Shown in pieces: positions 26,250 through 34,727 of a stretch of DNA of 64,000 nucleotides; within the stretch, counting starts at the first letter, position 1, and each line of letters opens with the position of its first letter. A model generated the notes under the pieces. It did no database searches and had not been told where the DNA came from. It saw only the letters and a program-made list of their open reading frames with translations. The stretch covers positions 124,001 to 188,000 of the forward strand of contig JAJZMF010000004.1 in assembly GCA_021850325.1 (NCBI GenBank). Direction: 5' to 3'. A program made the position numbers and the translations under genes. Origin of the DNA: Actinomycetes bacterium (GTDB lineage: Bacteria > Actinomycetota > Acidimicrobiia > Acidimicrobiales > Palsa-688).

Positions 26250-27569
26250 GTGCTCGGCGCAAGGAGAGCTGCCCTGGGGCCCCGCTTCCGGCGGCTCTGG
26301 TGGGCTACGGCCGTGTCGTCGCTCGGTGACGGCTTGCTCACGGTCGCATTGCCGCTGCTCGCTCTGACCCTGACCCGCGACCCGGTGGCCATCGCCGGTG
26401 TGGTGGTGGCCAGCCGGCTCGCCCGCGCCGTCTTCGCTGTGCCCGGTGGTGTGGTGGTGGACCGCTACGAGCGTCACCGGGTGATGATCGTGTGCATGCT
26501 CGTGGCCGGGGTGGCCCTGGCCCTGCTGGTGGCCGACCTCACCTGGGGCAGTGCCCGCCTGAGCGTGCTCTACGCGGTGGCCGTAGCGGTGTCGGCTGCC
26601 GATGTCGTTTACGGCCTGGCCGCGCAGGCGGTCGTGCCGTCCCTGGTTGCGCCTTCTGACCTGGCCATGGGCAACAGCAGCCTGATGTTGGCCAGCGGGG
26701 GCGGGGAGCAGTTCGTGGGGCCTGCGGTGGGGGGCCTCGTCTTCTCGGTGTCCCAGCGCCTACCTTTCCTCGGGGACTCGCTCAGCTTCGTGGCGGCGGC
26801 TGCCATGCTCTCCGCCCCGGGGCGGCGGGCGCCCGGGCGGGGGGCGCCGGCCGGCGGCACGGTGCTGCCCAGTCGGACCGGGCCCTGGCGCGAACAGGTG
26901 GCCGAGGGGTTCCGTGCCTACCGCTCGACCCCGGCCCTGTGGCGGGTGACCATGGTGGTGGCCTCGGTTGGCTTCAGCCAGAACGCCGTCTTCGGTCTCC
27001 TGGTGCTCTTCGGCCGCCGCCAGCTGCACCTGGGGGGAGGCCTGTACGGGCTCTTCGTGGCCCTGGCGGCATCGCTGGGGATGCTCGGCCTCTACGTCGG
27101 CGCCCCCCTGCAGCGCCGGTTCGGCTCGGCTGCGGTCCTTGTGAGCGGGGGCGCACTGTGCGGGCTGAGCTTCGTCGGCCTGTCCCTGGTGCGCTGGTGG
27201 CCATTGGCCGTGGTCGTGTTGGGGGCCCAGGAGCTCGGGGCCGCCACGGCCAGCGTGGCCTCCTCGACTGCCCGCCAGCGCCTGGTGCCGCCCCAGTTCT
27301 ACGGTCGGGCGTTCAGCGTGCACCGCCTGGTGGTGGGCCTCGCAGCGCCCCTCGGTGCGCTGACGGGTGGCCTGGTTGCCGGAGCCGCCGGGGTGCCCAC
27401 GAGCTTCGTGGTGTCGGGTGTCCTCGCCCTCGGCCTGCTGACGGTGGTGGGGCCGGGCCTGCTCATCAGGTTGCGCCCGGACGGCCGCGGTCGTCACTTT
27501 GTGCCACCTGCCCACCCGGCAGCTCCGTCCCCACTGGCGCCGGCGCCGGCGGCCGAGGAGGGGAGCTGA
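26250..27569 (+). CDS. MFS transporter, MFS_3/enterobactin-exporter type
   Basis: The 439-residue product has about 12 hydrophobic helices. FRRLWWATAVSSLGDGLLTV is at the N-terminus, and the motif A-like GVVVDRYERHRVMI follows helix 2. A variable Gly/Pro/Arg-rich loop (about 185-215) separates the two halves. STARQRLVPPQFYGRAFSVHR in the second half is typical of the MFS_3 group that includes siderophore exporters. The substrate is unknown. The gene is divergent from the aldo/keto reductase and convergent with the GGDEF-EAL gene. Confidence 0.88.
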   Translation: MLGARRAALGPRFRRLWWATAVSSLGDGLLTVALPLLALTLTRDPVAIAGVVVASRLARAVFAVPGGVVVDRYERHRVMIVCMLVAGVALALLVADLTWGSARLSVLYAVAVAVSAADVVYGLAAQAVVPSLVAPSDLAMGNSSLMLASGGGEQFVGPAVGGLVFSVSQRLPFLGDSLSFVAAAAMLSAPGRRAPGRGAPAGGTVLPSRTGPWREQVAEGFRAYRSTPALWRVTMVVASVGFSQNAVFGLLVLFGRRQLHLGGGLYGLFVALAASLGMLGLYVGAPLQRRFGSAAVLVSGGALCGLSFVGLSLVRWWPLAVVVLGAQELGAATASVASSTARQRLVPPQFYGRAFSVHRLVVGLAAPLGALTGGLVAGAAGVPTSFVVSGVLALGLLTVVGPGLLIRLRPDGRGRHFVPPAHPAAPSPLAPAPAAEEGS

Positions 27570-27581
27570 CCGGCCCGCTCC

Positions 27582-30155
27582 TCAGCTCCGGCCGATGAGG
27601 GTGGTGCCTGCAGCGCCGGGCCGGGCAGGCACGGGGGCCCCCGTCCCGCTCAGCAGGACGGCCCCGAACTCGCTGGCCGGCACGGGCCGTCCCAGGTAGT
27701 AGCCCTGGGCCGAGTTGCACCCCAGGGCCTCGAGGTGGTCCAGGGTGGCCTGGGTCTCGACCCCCTCGGCCGTCACCAGGATGTCCAGGCCCCGGGCCAG
27801 CTGGATGACGTAGCGCACTATGGCCTCGTCGTCGCTCCCGGGCTCCATCTGGGACACGAAGCTGCGGTCCACCTTGACCTCGGCAAAGGGCAGGTGGCGC
27901 AGCCGTTTGAGGGAGGACCAGCTGGTGCCGAAATCGTCGATGGACAGCTCGACCAGCTCGCTCAGGGCCCGCACCGCGTCCCTTCCCTTCACCGCCATCA
28001 GGGAGGACTCGGTGAGCTCCAGGCGAAGGGCGTCGGAGCCGACCTGGTTGCGCCGCAGGGCGTTGTCCACCAGCTCCACCAGGTTGGACCGGCCCAGGCT
28101 GCGCGGCGAGAGGTTGACCGCGACCTTCAGGTCGGGCACGGACTGTCTCCACTGCTTGACCTGTGACAGCGCCGTGTCCAGGGCCCACCAGGTGAGGGGG
28201 TCGATCAGGCCGGCCCTCTCGGCCAAGGGGATGAACTCGTCCGGGGCGACCCGGCCGAACCTCTCGTGGTCCCAACGGGCCAGGGCCTCACACGAGACGA
28301 GCTGCTTGGTCGCCACGTCGTGCACAGGCTGGTAGTGGAGCTCGAGGCCCCCGTGCTCGATGGCCCGGCGCAGCTCGCCCACCATCTGGAGGCGACGAAG
28401 GGCCTTGCGGTCGGCGCCGTCACTGTAGAGGCAGGTGCCTCGGGCCCCGGCCTTGGCCTGGTGCAGCGCTATGTCGGCGTGGCTGAGCAGCCTCTGGCTG
28501 TCGGTGCTGGCTGCCGTCTCCACGGTGATGCCGACGCTCGCGCCCACGGCAAGCTCGACCGTGGCCACCCGCATGGTGCGGGCGATCGCCTCCCGGGCCA
28601 TCTCGGCCTGGGCCAGTGCTGCCCGGTCGTCCGCGCCGGGCATGTACATGACGAACTCGTCGCCGCCCACCCGGGCCACCACCGTGCCCTGGGCGCTGAA
28701 CGGGCCCAGCCGGCGGGCCACCGCGGCCAGCACCATGTCGCCCATCTGGTGGCCCAGAGTGTCGTTGACGTGCTTGAAGTCGTCCAGGTCGACCAGCAGC
28801 ACGGCGACCTTCGTGCCCGGTGCCAGGCCGGCCAAAGCGCCGTTGAGCAGCTCGGTGAAGCTCTCCCGGTTGGGCAGGCCCGTGAGGGCGTCGTGGCGGG
28901 CCTCGTGCTCGCGCACCGCTGCCTCGTAGCGCAGCTTCTCCAACAGGGTGCTCTTGCGCAGCACCACCTCGGCATTGCCCGCCAGGGCGCCCAGCATGGT
29001 CAGGTCTTCCCCGTCGAAGCCTTCGTGGGCATAGGGCCGGTCCGCCACGAGCAGGTAGCCGGGCACGGTGTCGCCGTTGCGCAGCGGCACGGCGATGGCT
29101 TCCCGGATGCCTTCCTCCGCCAGCGCCTCGGCCACCTCCCGGCCCTGGCGACGGTGCAGCACCATAGGGCCCTGCTCGGCCATCAGGGCGCTGACCGCCC
29201 CCAAGGGCTGGGCCTCGCGGAACACGACCGGGCCTTCCTCGATGATCTTGGCCGAGAGGCCGAGGTGGTCGAGCGGAGGCTCCAAGGGGACCATCACGGC
29301 AGCCATGCCGGCGGCCAGCAGGGACCTGGACTCCTCGAGCATCACCGATATGACCTGGCGCTCACCGCCTTCGGCCAGGTCGATGCGCCGGACGGACTCG
29401 TACAGCCGCTCCAGGCCGTTGTAGCGCCGGCGGGCCGTCTCGGCGCGCCGCCATCCGAGGAGCGCGGGCACGGCGATGCTGGCGAAGGCCATGAGCGTCC
29501 AGGTGCCCACCGAGGCCATGGCCACCGCCAGGATGCCGCTCAGGGTGCCGACGGCGATGTTGAGGCTGACCTGGAGGGCCAGATCCCTCAGGGGAGGGGA
29601 GGCCGCACGCCACCTGACCACGGACCCGCTGGTGATGACCAGCAACAGGTCGGCGACCAGGAGGACGGTCAGGGCCAGAGCGACTGCGGCCCAGCCCATG
29701 GCCGTGGTCGGTCGTGCTCCTCCGATCACGTGGTGGTAGACGAGCAATCCGAGCGACAGAGAGGTGGACAGAGCGAGACAGTTGCTGGCCACCTTCCATG
29801 CCGCCCGACGGGTCCTGGCCTCCGCCACCGCCTGGCCGACCAGGACGGCGACCAGGCCCTCCAGGGGCCGGAGGTAGACCATGGCCACCACGATGGGCAT
29901 CTCGGCCAGCGCCAGGTGCACGCTCGACCTGCGGTTGCGGATGGGGACGCCATGGCCGGTTGCGCCGAAGGTGCCCAGGGCGACCAGGGGGAGGAAGCTC
30001 AGGTGCTCGCCGCCCGGAGGGTTCAGGCCCCGCAGGGCGGTGAGCCACACGACCGCTGTCGTAGCCAGGAGCGTGCCGTTCACCAGCAGAGCGCGGCCCA
30101 CCCAGGCGTGCCCGCTGATACCTCCGACTTTGGGTCGTGCCGCTTCCGTGCTCAT
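27582..30155 (-). CDS. Membrane GAF-GGDEF-EAL cyclic-di-GMP enzyme
   Basis: The 857-residue product starts with about seven hydrophobic segments (residues 20-235). A GAF-like sensor follows (about 260-400), then GGDEF (about 420-585) and EAL (about 600-845). The cyclase motif is intact (ARVGGDEF, 497-501), but the inhibitory RxxD site before it is absent. The EAL domain keeps key residues: CEALARW (623-625), VNLSPRSL, LELTES, DDFGTSW and AEGVETQ. Both synthesis and hydrolysis of c-di-GMP are therefore possible. The ATG has AAGGGAG upstream. A non-coding region of 499 bp lies before it. Confidence 0.93.
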   Translation of the reverse strand: MSTEAARPKVGGISGHAWVGRALLVNGTLLATTAVVWLTALRGLNPPGGEHLSFLPLVALGTFGATGHGVPIRNRRSSVHLALAEMPIVVAMVYLRPLEGLVAVLVGQAVAEARTRRAAWKVASNCLALSTSLSLGLLVYHHVIGGARPTTAMGWAAVALALTVLLVADLLLVITSGSVVRWRAASPPLRDLALQVSLNIAVGTLSGILAVAMASVGTWTLMAFASIAVPALLGWRRAETARRRYNGLERLYESVRRIDLAEGGERQVISVMLEESRSLLAAGMAAVMVPLEPPLDHLGLSAKIIEEGPVVFREAQPLGAVSALMAEQGPMVLHRRQGREVAEALAEEGIREAIAVPLRNGDTVPGYLLVADRPYAHEGFDGEDLTMLGALAGNAEVVLRKSTLLEKLRYEAAVREHEARHDALTGLPNRESFTELLNGALAGLAPGTKVAVLLVDLDDFKHVNDTLGHQMGDMVLAAVARRLGPFSAQGTVVARVGGDEFVMYMPGADDRAALAQAEMAREAIARTMRVATVELAVGASVGITVETAASTDSQRLLSHADIALHQAKAGARGTCLYSDGADRKALRRLQMVGELRRAIEHGGLELHYQPVHDVATKQLVSCEALARWDHERFGRVAPDEFIPLAERAGLIDPLTWWALDTALSQVKQWRQSVPDLKVAVNLSPRSLGRSNLVELVDNALRRNQVGSDALRLELTESSLMAVKGRDAVRALSELVELSIDDFGTSWSSLKRLRHLPFAEVKVDRSFVSQMEPGSDDEAIVRYVIQLARGLDILVTAEGVETQATLDHLEALGCNSAQGYYLGRPVPASEFGAVLLSGTGAPVPARPGAAGTTLIGRS

Positions 30156-30654
30156 GGGCTCCCTTGTGGGCGCGGTGAGTCTCTAGGGATTGATCGGGCA
30201 GGGCCATCCCGGCCTGTAGCCCGGGACCTCGAGCTTTAGCGCCCGGCGCAGCGAGTCCCGCCAAACGCGCACAGAGAGAAACTTGACACGCAACGCGCAA
30301 TTGGGGAAAACTAGGAAGTGACGTTCCCCGCACGGCACCAACGCCGCTGCGCCACTCTGTCCGGCGTAGTGGTGGCGTGCCCTCGCTTCCCCGGAGGTGG
30401 CGCGATGCGTATCTTCTCGCTCGACTGAGCCGACCCACGAGCCCGGGGACCGCGCACAAGCGCCCGAACCGGTGTACTGACCGCTTTACGACGACGGCGA
30501 CTGCGCCCTACCGCTTACCGGGGCACAGCCGCCGTTGCTCGCGTCAGGGCAGAAGTGCGGCCCGAGAGCGACGCCGCGTTCGCCAAAGGCCGGAGGGCTT
30601 ACTGCGTGCTGCCTTCCGCGGCCTGGCCCGACCGGGAGGGGCCTGGCCCCCTGC
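30156..30654. other. Non-coding region with promoter-like and structured elements
   Basis: This is the longest gene-free stretch of the window. It holds a perfect -35 hexamer TTGACA on the plus strand (30283-30288), with only a weak -10 (AAAACT) at suitable distance, in locally AT-richer sequence. It also holds inverted repeats such as 30350-30355/30372-30377. At 30405-30428 there is a seven-codon ORF (MRIFSLD) with GGAGG seven bases before its ATG. No tRNA, tmRNA, RNase P or SRP RNA signature was found. On the minus strand it forms the upstream region of the GGDEF-EAL gene. A small RNA, a leader peptide or gene remnants are all possible. Confidence 0.35.
30405..30428 (+). other. Seven-codon ORF with consensus Shine-Dalgarno
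   Basis: ATG CGT ATC TTC TCG CTC GAC TGA follows GGAGG at 30393-30397 with a 7 nt spacer, an ideal ribosome binding site. No downstream plus-strand gene is present, so this could be a leader-peptide relic or chance. Confidence 0.2.
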
Positions 30655-30852
30655 TCAGTCGGCTCGCGGCCGGTGCACGGCGGCGATGACCACGAGGTCG
30701 ATGAGGGCGAAGAAGACCCCCAAGGCCATGATCGACCACTCGAGCGCGGCGGGTGAGACCATGAACGGCGAGGCGACGACCATGAAGGCGCAGATGGCCA
30801 GCACGAACAGGTGCTGGAGAGCCTCTTCACGTCCGATCGGTTTCATGGCCAT
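30655..30852 (-). CDS. Small two-helix membrane protein
   Basis: The 65-residue product has two hydrophobic helices: LFVLAICAFMVVASPFMV (about 15-32) and IMALGVFFALIDLVVIAAV (about 41-59). The ends are short and charged. TAATCT lies 6 nt before the ATG at 30852, in the leaderless pattern of this genome; the second ATG is two codons later. No family is recognised. It follows the helicase gene on the same strand side but is transcribed away from the non-coding region. Confidence 0.6.
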   Translation of the reverse strand: MAMKPIGREEALQHLFVLAICAFMVVASPFMVSPAALEWSIMALGVFFALIDLVVIAAVHRPRAD

Positions 30853-30858
30853 GGGCAG

Positions 30859-30864
30859 AGATTA
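30859..30864 (-). promoter_or_regulatory. -10 of the small two-helix protein gene
   Basis: TAATCT on the minus strand is 6 nt before the ATG at 30852. Confidence 0.4.
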
Positions 30865-30901
30865 GCCGTCCCTCACGCATCGGCCGCAAAGCCGGGCCGG
30901 C

Positions 30902-33481
30902 TCAGAGCTGGGCCACGCCCACCGGCACCACGACCGCTTCACCCTGGGTGTCCGAGGCGTCCAGGTCCACTTCCAGCAGCAGCGCCCAGTCGTGGTCACC
31001 GGCCGGGTCGTCGAGCACCTGGCGCACGGACCACCGCCTTCCCTCCTCTCGGACCTGCCACAGTCCGCTGCTGCGGGAACCGGCGCCGGTGCCGATGCCG
31101 GAGTGCTGCGCATGGTACGGGCCGAGGGCCGCCTGCCAGCGGGCGGAGTCCCAGCCGTACTGTTCGTCCAGGGTGCCGAGGCCGGCCCAGTCCCTTCGGG
31201 CGGCCAGCTCCACCCGACGGAAGCAGGCGTTGCGGGCCATGACCCTGAACGCCCGGGTATTGGCTGTGACCGGCGGGGCCTCTCCCTGTTCACGTCGCAG
31301 CCCGGCCCCATCGGGTGCCGGCGCTCCTGCCGCCTCCCGTACCTCGTCGGGGTGGCTCAGCAGCTCCCATTCGTCCAGGAGGCTGGAGTCGACCTGGCGG
31401 ACCAGCTCGCCCAGCCACTCGGTGATGTCGTCCAGCTCGGGCGACTTGGTGTCCTCGGGCACGTTCTGGACCAGCGACTTGTAGGCATCCGAGAGGTAGC
31501 GCAGCAACAGCCCCTCGGAACGGGCCAGCCCGTAGTGGGCCACGTACTCGGCGAAGCCCATCGAGCGCTCGTACATGTCCCGGACCACCGACTTGGGCCG
31601 CACGTTGTGGTCGCGGGCCCAGGGGTGGCGCTCCCGGTAGGCGTCGAAGGTGGCGTAGAGCAGCTCGGCCAGTGGTTTGGGGTGCTCGAGCTCCCTCAGG
31701 ACCTCCATACGCTCCTCGTACTCGACCCCCTCCTCCTTGAGGCGGGCCAGGACCTCGGCCTTGAGGCGTTCGAGCTGGGCGGCCAGGACCGGCCAGGGGT
31801 CCTCCAGTGTCGACTCCACCACCGAGACCACGTCCAGTTCCCAGGTGCCGGGCACCGGGCTGAGGCGGGGGAGGACCTCCAGGACGAACAGGCTCAGGGG
31901 GTGGTTCAGGGCGAAGTCGTCCTGAAGGTCCACGGTCACCCTGACCGTGCGGCCCTGTTCGTCCGGCGAGCCGAGGCGCTCCAGCACCCCTGCGGCGACC
32001 AGGGACCGGTACATGGCGATGGCGCGCCGGATGTGCCTGCGCTGGGCGCTGCGGGGCTCATCGTTGTCGGTGAGGAGCCTCTTCATGGCCTCGAAGCCGT
32101 CGCCCGGGCGGTCCAGGACCTGCAGGAGCATGGCGTGGGTCACCTTGAACTGGGAGGTCAGCGGTTCCGGCGGGGCGGCCCGCAGGCGGTTGAAGGTGCC
32201 CTCGTCCCAGTGCACGAAGCCCTTGGGCGGCTTGGCCTTCACCACCTTGCGCCGCCTGGCCGGGTCGTCGCCCGCTTTGGCCAGGGCCTTGTCGTTCTCC
32301 GCCACGTGCTCGGGGGCCTGGGCGACCACGCTGCCCGCCGAGTCGTAGCCGGCCCGGCCCGCACGACCGGCCATCTGGTGGAACTCCCGGGCGGTCAGCA
32401 GGCGGCTGTTGGTGCCGTCGTACTTGGCGAGCCCGGTGAAGAGAACGGTACGGATGGGCACGTTGATCCCCACCCCCAGGGTGTCCGTGCCGCACACCAC
32501 CTTCAGCAGGCCGTCCTGGGCCAGGCGTTCGACCAGCCGCCGGTAACGGGGGAGCATCCCGGCATGGTGCACGCCGATGCCGTGGCGCAGGAGGCGCGAA
32601 AGCACCTGGCCGAAGCCTTTGCCGAAGCGGGCGCCGGCGATGGTGCGCGCGATCTCGTCCCGTTCCGCCCGGCTGGCCACCTGTGCCGAGGTGAGCGCCT
32701 GGGCGCGCTCGACCGCCGCCTTCTGGGTGAAGTGCACGGCGTAGACCGGGGCCAGGCCCTCCCCGACCAGTTGTGAGATGGTCTCGTGCACCAGCGACCG
32801 GGCATAGCGGTAGTCGAGGGGCACCGGGCGCTCGGCGGAGGTGACAACGGTGGTCGGCCTGCCTGTCCGGCGGTCGAGGTCCGCCACGAAGCGCGTGACG
32901 TCCCCCAGCGTGGCCGACATGAGCAGGAACTGGCTGTGGCGCAGCTCGATCAGCGGGACCTGCCAGGCCCAGCCCCGCTCCGGGTCGGCGTAGTAGTGGA
33001 ACTCGTCCATGACCACCTGGTCGACGGGCGCCAGGTCGCCCTGGCGCAGCGCCACGTTCGCCAGGATCTCGGCCGTGCAGCAGACCAGGGGCGCCCGCGG
33101 GTTGATGGAGGCGTCACCGGTCATCATGCCGACGTTCTCCGTGCCCAGCTGGGCGCACAGGTCGAAGAACTTCTCGTACACCAACGCCTTGATGGGGGCC
33201 GTGTACCAAGCCCGGCCTCCCTGGGCCAGGGTGGCCAGGTGCGCCCCCAGGGCCACCATGCTCTTGCCCGAGCCGGTGGGCGTCGACACGATCACGTGGT
33301 CGCCGCTCAGTGCGGCCACCAGGGCCTCCTCCTGGGCCGGGTACAGCTGCAGGCCCCGGCCGGCCGCCCATTCGCCGAAGGTGGCGAGGAGGGCGTCCGC
33401 GTCCGGGGGAGCGGCCGAGCGCAGGCTGAGCTCGAGGAAGTCGCGCAGGGAGGGCGCCGCGGTTGGCACGCTCAGGCCCAA
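30902..33481 (-). CDS. Ski2-like DEAD/DEAH-box RNA helicase with DUF3516 C-terminus
   Basis: The 859-residue product is a superfamily 2 helicase. Walker A is STPTGSGKS. The DExH box is VMDEFHYY, followed by motif III MSATLGDV. Motifs V and VI read TDTLGVGINVPIR and HQMAGRAGRAGYDS. The large C-terminal half (from about 430) matches the DUF3516-type extension of actinobacterial Ski2-like helicases, with a long helical region and NEDTKSP-like VPEDTKSPELDD. It probably unwinds structured RNA during decay or ribosome work, but the substrate is unproven. The TTG start has AAGGTGAG just upstream; a GTG at 33469 is the alternative. Confidence 0.92.
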   Translation of the reverse strand: MGLSVPTAAPSLRDFLELSLRSAAPPDADALLATFGEWAAGRGLQLYPAQEEALVAALSGDHVIVSTPTGSGKSMVALGAHLATLAQGGRAWYTAPIKALVYEKFFDLCAQLGTENVGMMTGDASINPRAPLVCCTAEILANVALRQGDLAPVDQVVMDEFHYYADPERGWAWQVPLIELRHSQFLLMSATLGDVTRFVADLDRRTGRPTTVVTSAERPVPLDYRYARSLVHETISQLVGEGLAPVYAVHFTQKAAVERAQALTSAQVASRAERDEIARTIAGARFGKGFGQVLSRLLRHGIGVHHAGMLPRYRRLVERLAQDGLLKVVCGTDTLGVGINVPIRTVLFTGLAKYDGTNSRLLTAREFHQMAGRAGRAGYDSAGSVVAQAPEHVAENDKALAKAGDDPARRRKVVKAKPPKGFVHWDEGTFNRLRAAPPEPLTSQFKVTHAMLLQVLDRPGDGFEAMKRLLTDNDEPRSAQRRHIRRAIAMYRSLVAAGVLERLGSPDEQGRTVRVTVDLQDDFALNHPLSLFVLEVLPRLSPVPGTWELDVVSVVESTLEDPWPVLAAQLERLKAEVLARLKEEGVEYEERMEVLRELEHPKPLAELLYATFDAYRERHPWARDHNVRPKSVVRDMYERSMGFAEYVAHYGLARSEGLLLRYLSDAYKSLVQNVPEDTKSPELDDITEWLGELVRQVDSSLLDEWELLSHPDEVREAAGAPAPDGAGLRREQGEAPPVTANTRAFRVMARNACFRRVELAARRDWAGLGTLDEQYGWDSARWQAALGPYHAQHSGIGTGAGSRSSGLWQVREEGRRWSVRQVLDDPAGDHDWALLLEVDLDASDTQGEAVVVPVGVAQL

Positions 33482-33507
33482 CTCACCTTCGAGGTTCGGG
33501 TCACCGC

Positions 33508-33513
33508 ACTGTA
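33508..33513 (-). promoter_or_regulatory. Helicase gene -10
   Basis: TACAGT on the minus strand leaves a leader of about 20 nt carrying AAGGTGAG before the TTG at 33481. Confidence 0.35.
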
Positions 33514-33549
33514 GGGCCGTTCCATTGGCACCACACCGTTGTACATCAA

Positions 33550-33555
33550 TAGAGT
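33550..33555 (+). promoter_or_regulatory. Lipoprotein gene -10
   Basis: TAGAGT ends 10 nt before the ATG at 33566. TTGGCA at 33525 could be a -35 with a 19 bp spacer. Confidence 0.4.
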
Positions 33556-33565
33556 CGGTCCCGAG

Positions 33566-34150
33566 ATGAGCAAGCGAAGCGTGACCATGCTGGCCGGTAT
33601 GACCACCGCAGCCCTAGCCCTGGCCGGGTGCGGGGTGTCGGTGGCCGCCGGAGGACAGAACGCCGCTACCCACCCGGCGTCGGGCATCTTCGAGTCCAAC
33701 ACCGTGGGCGGGGGCAATATCTCGGGTCACCCCTCACCCACCGTGCCCCTGACGTTGCCCCCGAGCACGCCGCCCTCCTCGCTGGCTGCCGGGCTGGCCC
33801 AGGCCGAGATCGACCTGCGGGCGGCCGTGACCGGTGGTTGCTGGCAGGACGCGCACCTGGGCAACGTCTACGGTGCCTACGACCAGCTCTTCTGGTGGGC
33901 AGGGCAGTGCGCCGACACCCAGGTGATGATCACGGCCGAGCTCTACCCGAGCGCGGCCAAGGCGTCGGCCGCCGCCCACCACCCGGTACCCACCAGCACT
34001 TACACCCGCTACCAGGCACCGACGACCCTCTTCGCCCGGTACCAGGACGGCGCCATGCTCATCAACGTGTGGTCGAACGCGCCTTTGAGGGTCAACTCGC
34101 AGGTGGCGGGCCTACCCGGGGCCAAGGCCGTTCCCGGCGCCGTCAGCTAG
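33566..34150 (+). CDS. Secreted lipoprotein of unknown function
   Basis: The product (194 residues) begins MSKRSVTMLAGMTTAALALA and has the lipobox LAGC, so it should be exported and lipidated. A Gly/Pro/Thr-rich linker follows. A compact domain then contains GCWQDAHLGNVYGAYDQLFWWAGQC, where two Cys could pair, and VMITAELYPSAAKASAA. No enzyme motif is visible. A TTG at 33539 would add nine residues ahead of the signal peptide and is less likely. Confidence 0.75.
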   Translation: MSKRSVTMLAGMTTAALALAGCGVSVAAGGQNAATHPASGIFESNTVGGGNISGHPSPTVPLTLPPSTPPSSLAAGLAQAEIDLRAAVTGGCWQDAHLGNVYGAYDQLFWWAGQCADTQVMITAELYPSAAKASAAAHHPVPTSTYTRYQAPTTLFARYQDGAMLINVWSNAPLRVNSQVAGLPGAKAVPGAVS

Positions 34151-34168
34151 CGCGGGCCCGGAGCGGGG

Positions 34169-34194
34169 CGCGCACCGGCCGGTCCCGGTGCGCG
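34169..34194. terminator. Perfect 10-bp hairpin between convergent genes
   Basis: CGCGCACCGG (34169-34178) pairs exactly with CCGGTGCGCG (34185-34194) around a 6 nt loop, between the convergent ends at 34150 and 34209. Confidence 0.65.
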
Positions 34195-34208
34195 GGTCGG
34201 GCCGGGTG

Positions 34209-34673
34209 CTACAGGGCTCGGACGACGTCGAGCACGACCAGGTAGGACACCATGGCCATGATCGTCACGTAGAGAGCGGTCGCCACCCAGCGCCACCGGT
34301 GGTCGGCGATGAAGAACCGGCGGATCGCCTTCACGTCGAACACCAGCGCCGCCGCCCCCACAGGGATGCCGATGGCCGGCCCTATCACGGGGAGGGCCTG
34401 CACCGAGGGGGCGAGGACGGGCAGGAGGATGGGGAAGACCACGTAGCTCAGCAGGCAGCGGGTGGCCGACAGCAGGATGGAGGAGCTGAAGATGTTGTGC
34501 ACCTCGGCGCCGTCCCGGGGCTCCGGCACCCGCAGGGCACGCCTGGCCACCCGGTCCGCCCTGCTACGGGCCCGTACGGGCGCCCCGCCGCCGGCGGCCG
34601 TCTGGGCCAGCTCCACCGTGCCCATCGCCACCTCGGGGCCTCGGTCGGTGGCGGCGGCGGTGAGAGGAGCCAT
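34209..34673 (-). CDS. Membrane protein, three hydrophobic segments
   Basis: The 154-residue product has a polar, Arg-rich N-terminal third. Hydrophobic segments follow at about 65-85 (ATRCLLSYVVFPILLPVLAP), 93-112 and 128-150. FSSSILLSATRC and KAIRRFFIADHRWRW look like conserved polar anchors. I recognise no family. TAGATT lies 6 nt before the ATG. Confidence 0.7.
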   Translation of the reverse strand: MAPLTAAATDRGPEVAMGTVELAQTAAGGGAPVRARSRADRVARRALRVPEPRDGAEVHNIFSSSILLSATRCLLSYVVFPILLPVLAPSVQALPVIGPAIGIPVGAAALVFDVKAIRRFFIADHRWRWVATALYVTIMAMVSYLVVLDVVRAL

Positions 34674-34679
34674 AAGGAC

Positions 34680-34685
34680 AATCTA
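34680..34685 (-). promoter_or_regulatory. -10 of the membrane protein gene at 34673
   Basis: TAGATT on the minus strand is 6 nt before the ATG. Confidence 0.4.
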
Positions 34686-34727
34686 CGGGCTACCGGCTAT
34701 GGACTTGCAAGCGGGGCCCGGGTGGGC

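Noticed and set aside
28266-30239. 657-codon plus-strand open frame over the GGDEF-EAL gene
   Set aside because: It is antisense to intact GGDEF and EAL motifs; the composition is that of an out-of-frame shadow.
30230-30260. SigmaF/FliA-type promoter (CTAAAG) on the minus strand
   Set aside because: No GCCGATAA-like -10 occurs 11 nt downstream; the nearest CCCGATCA is about 35 nt away.
30181-30420. Possible c-di-GMP-I (GEMM) riboswitch before the GGDEF-EAL gene
   Set aside because: GCGCTAAAGC resembles part of the consensus, but the required first half (GCACAGGGCAAACC-like) and tetraloop receptor are missing on both strands.
30156-30654. tRNA, tmRNA, RNase P or SRP RNA gene in the large gap
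   Set aside because: No T-arm GTTCRA with matching acceptor stem, no GAGGAAAGTCC block and no GGAAGCAGC loop were seen on either strand.
30992-32776. 594-codon plus-strand open frame over the helicase gene
   Set aside because: It is a shadow of the DExH helicase; no motif or ribosome binding site.
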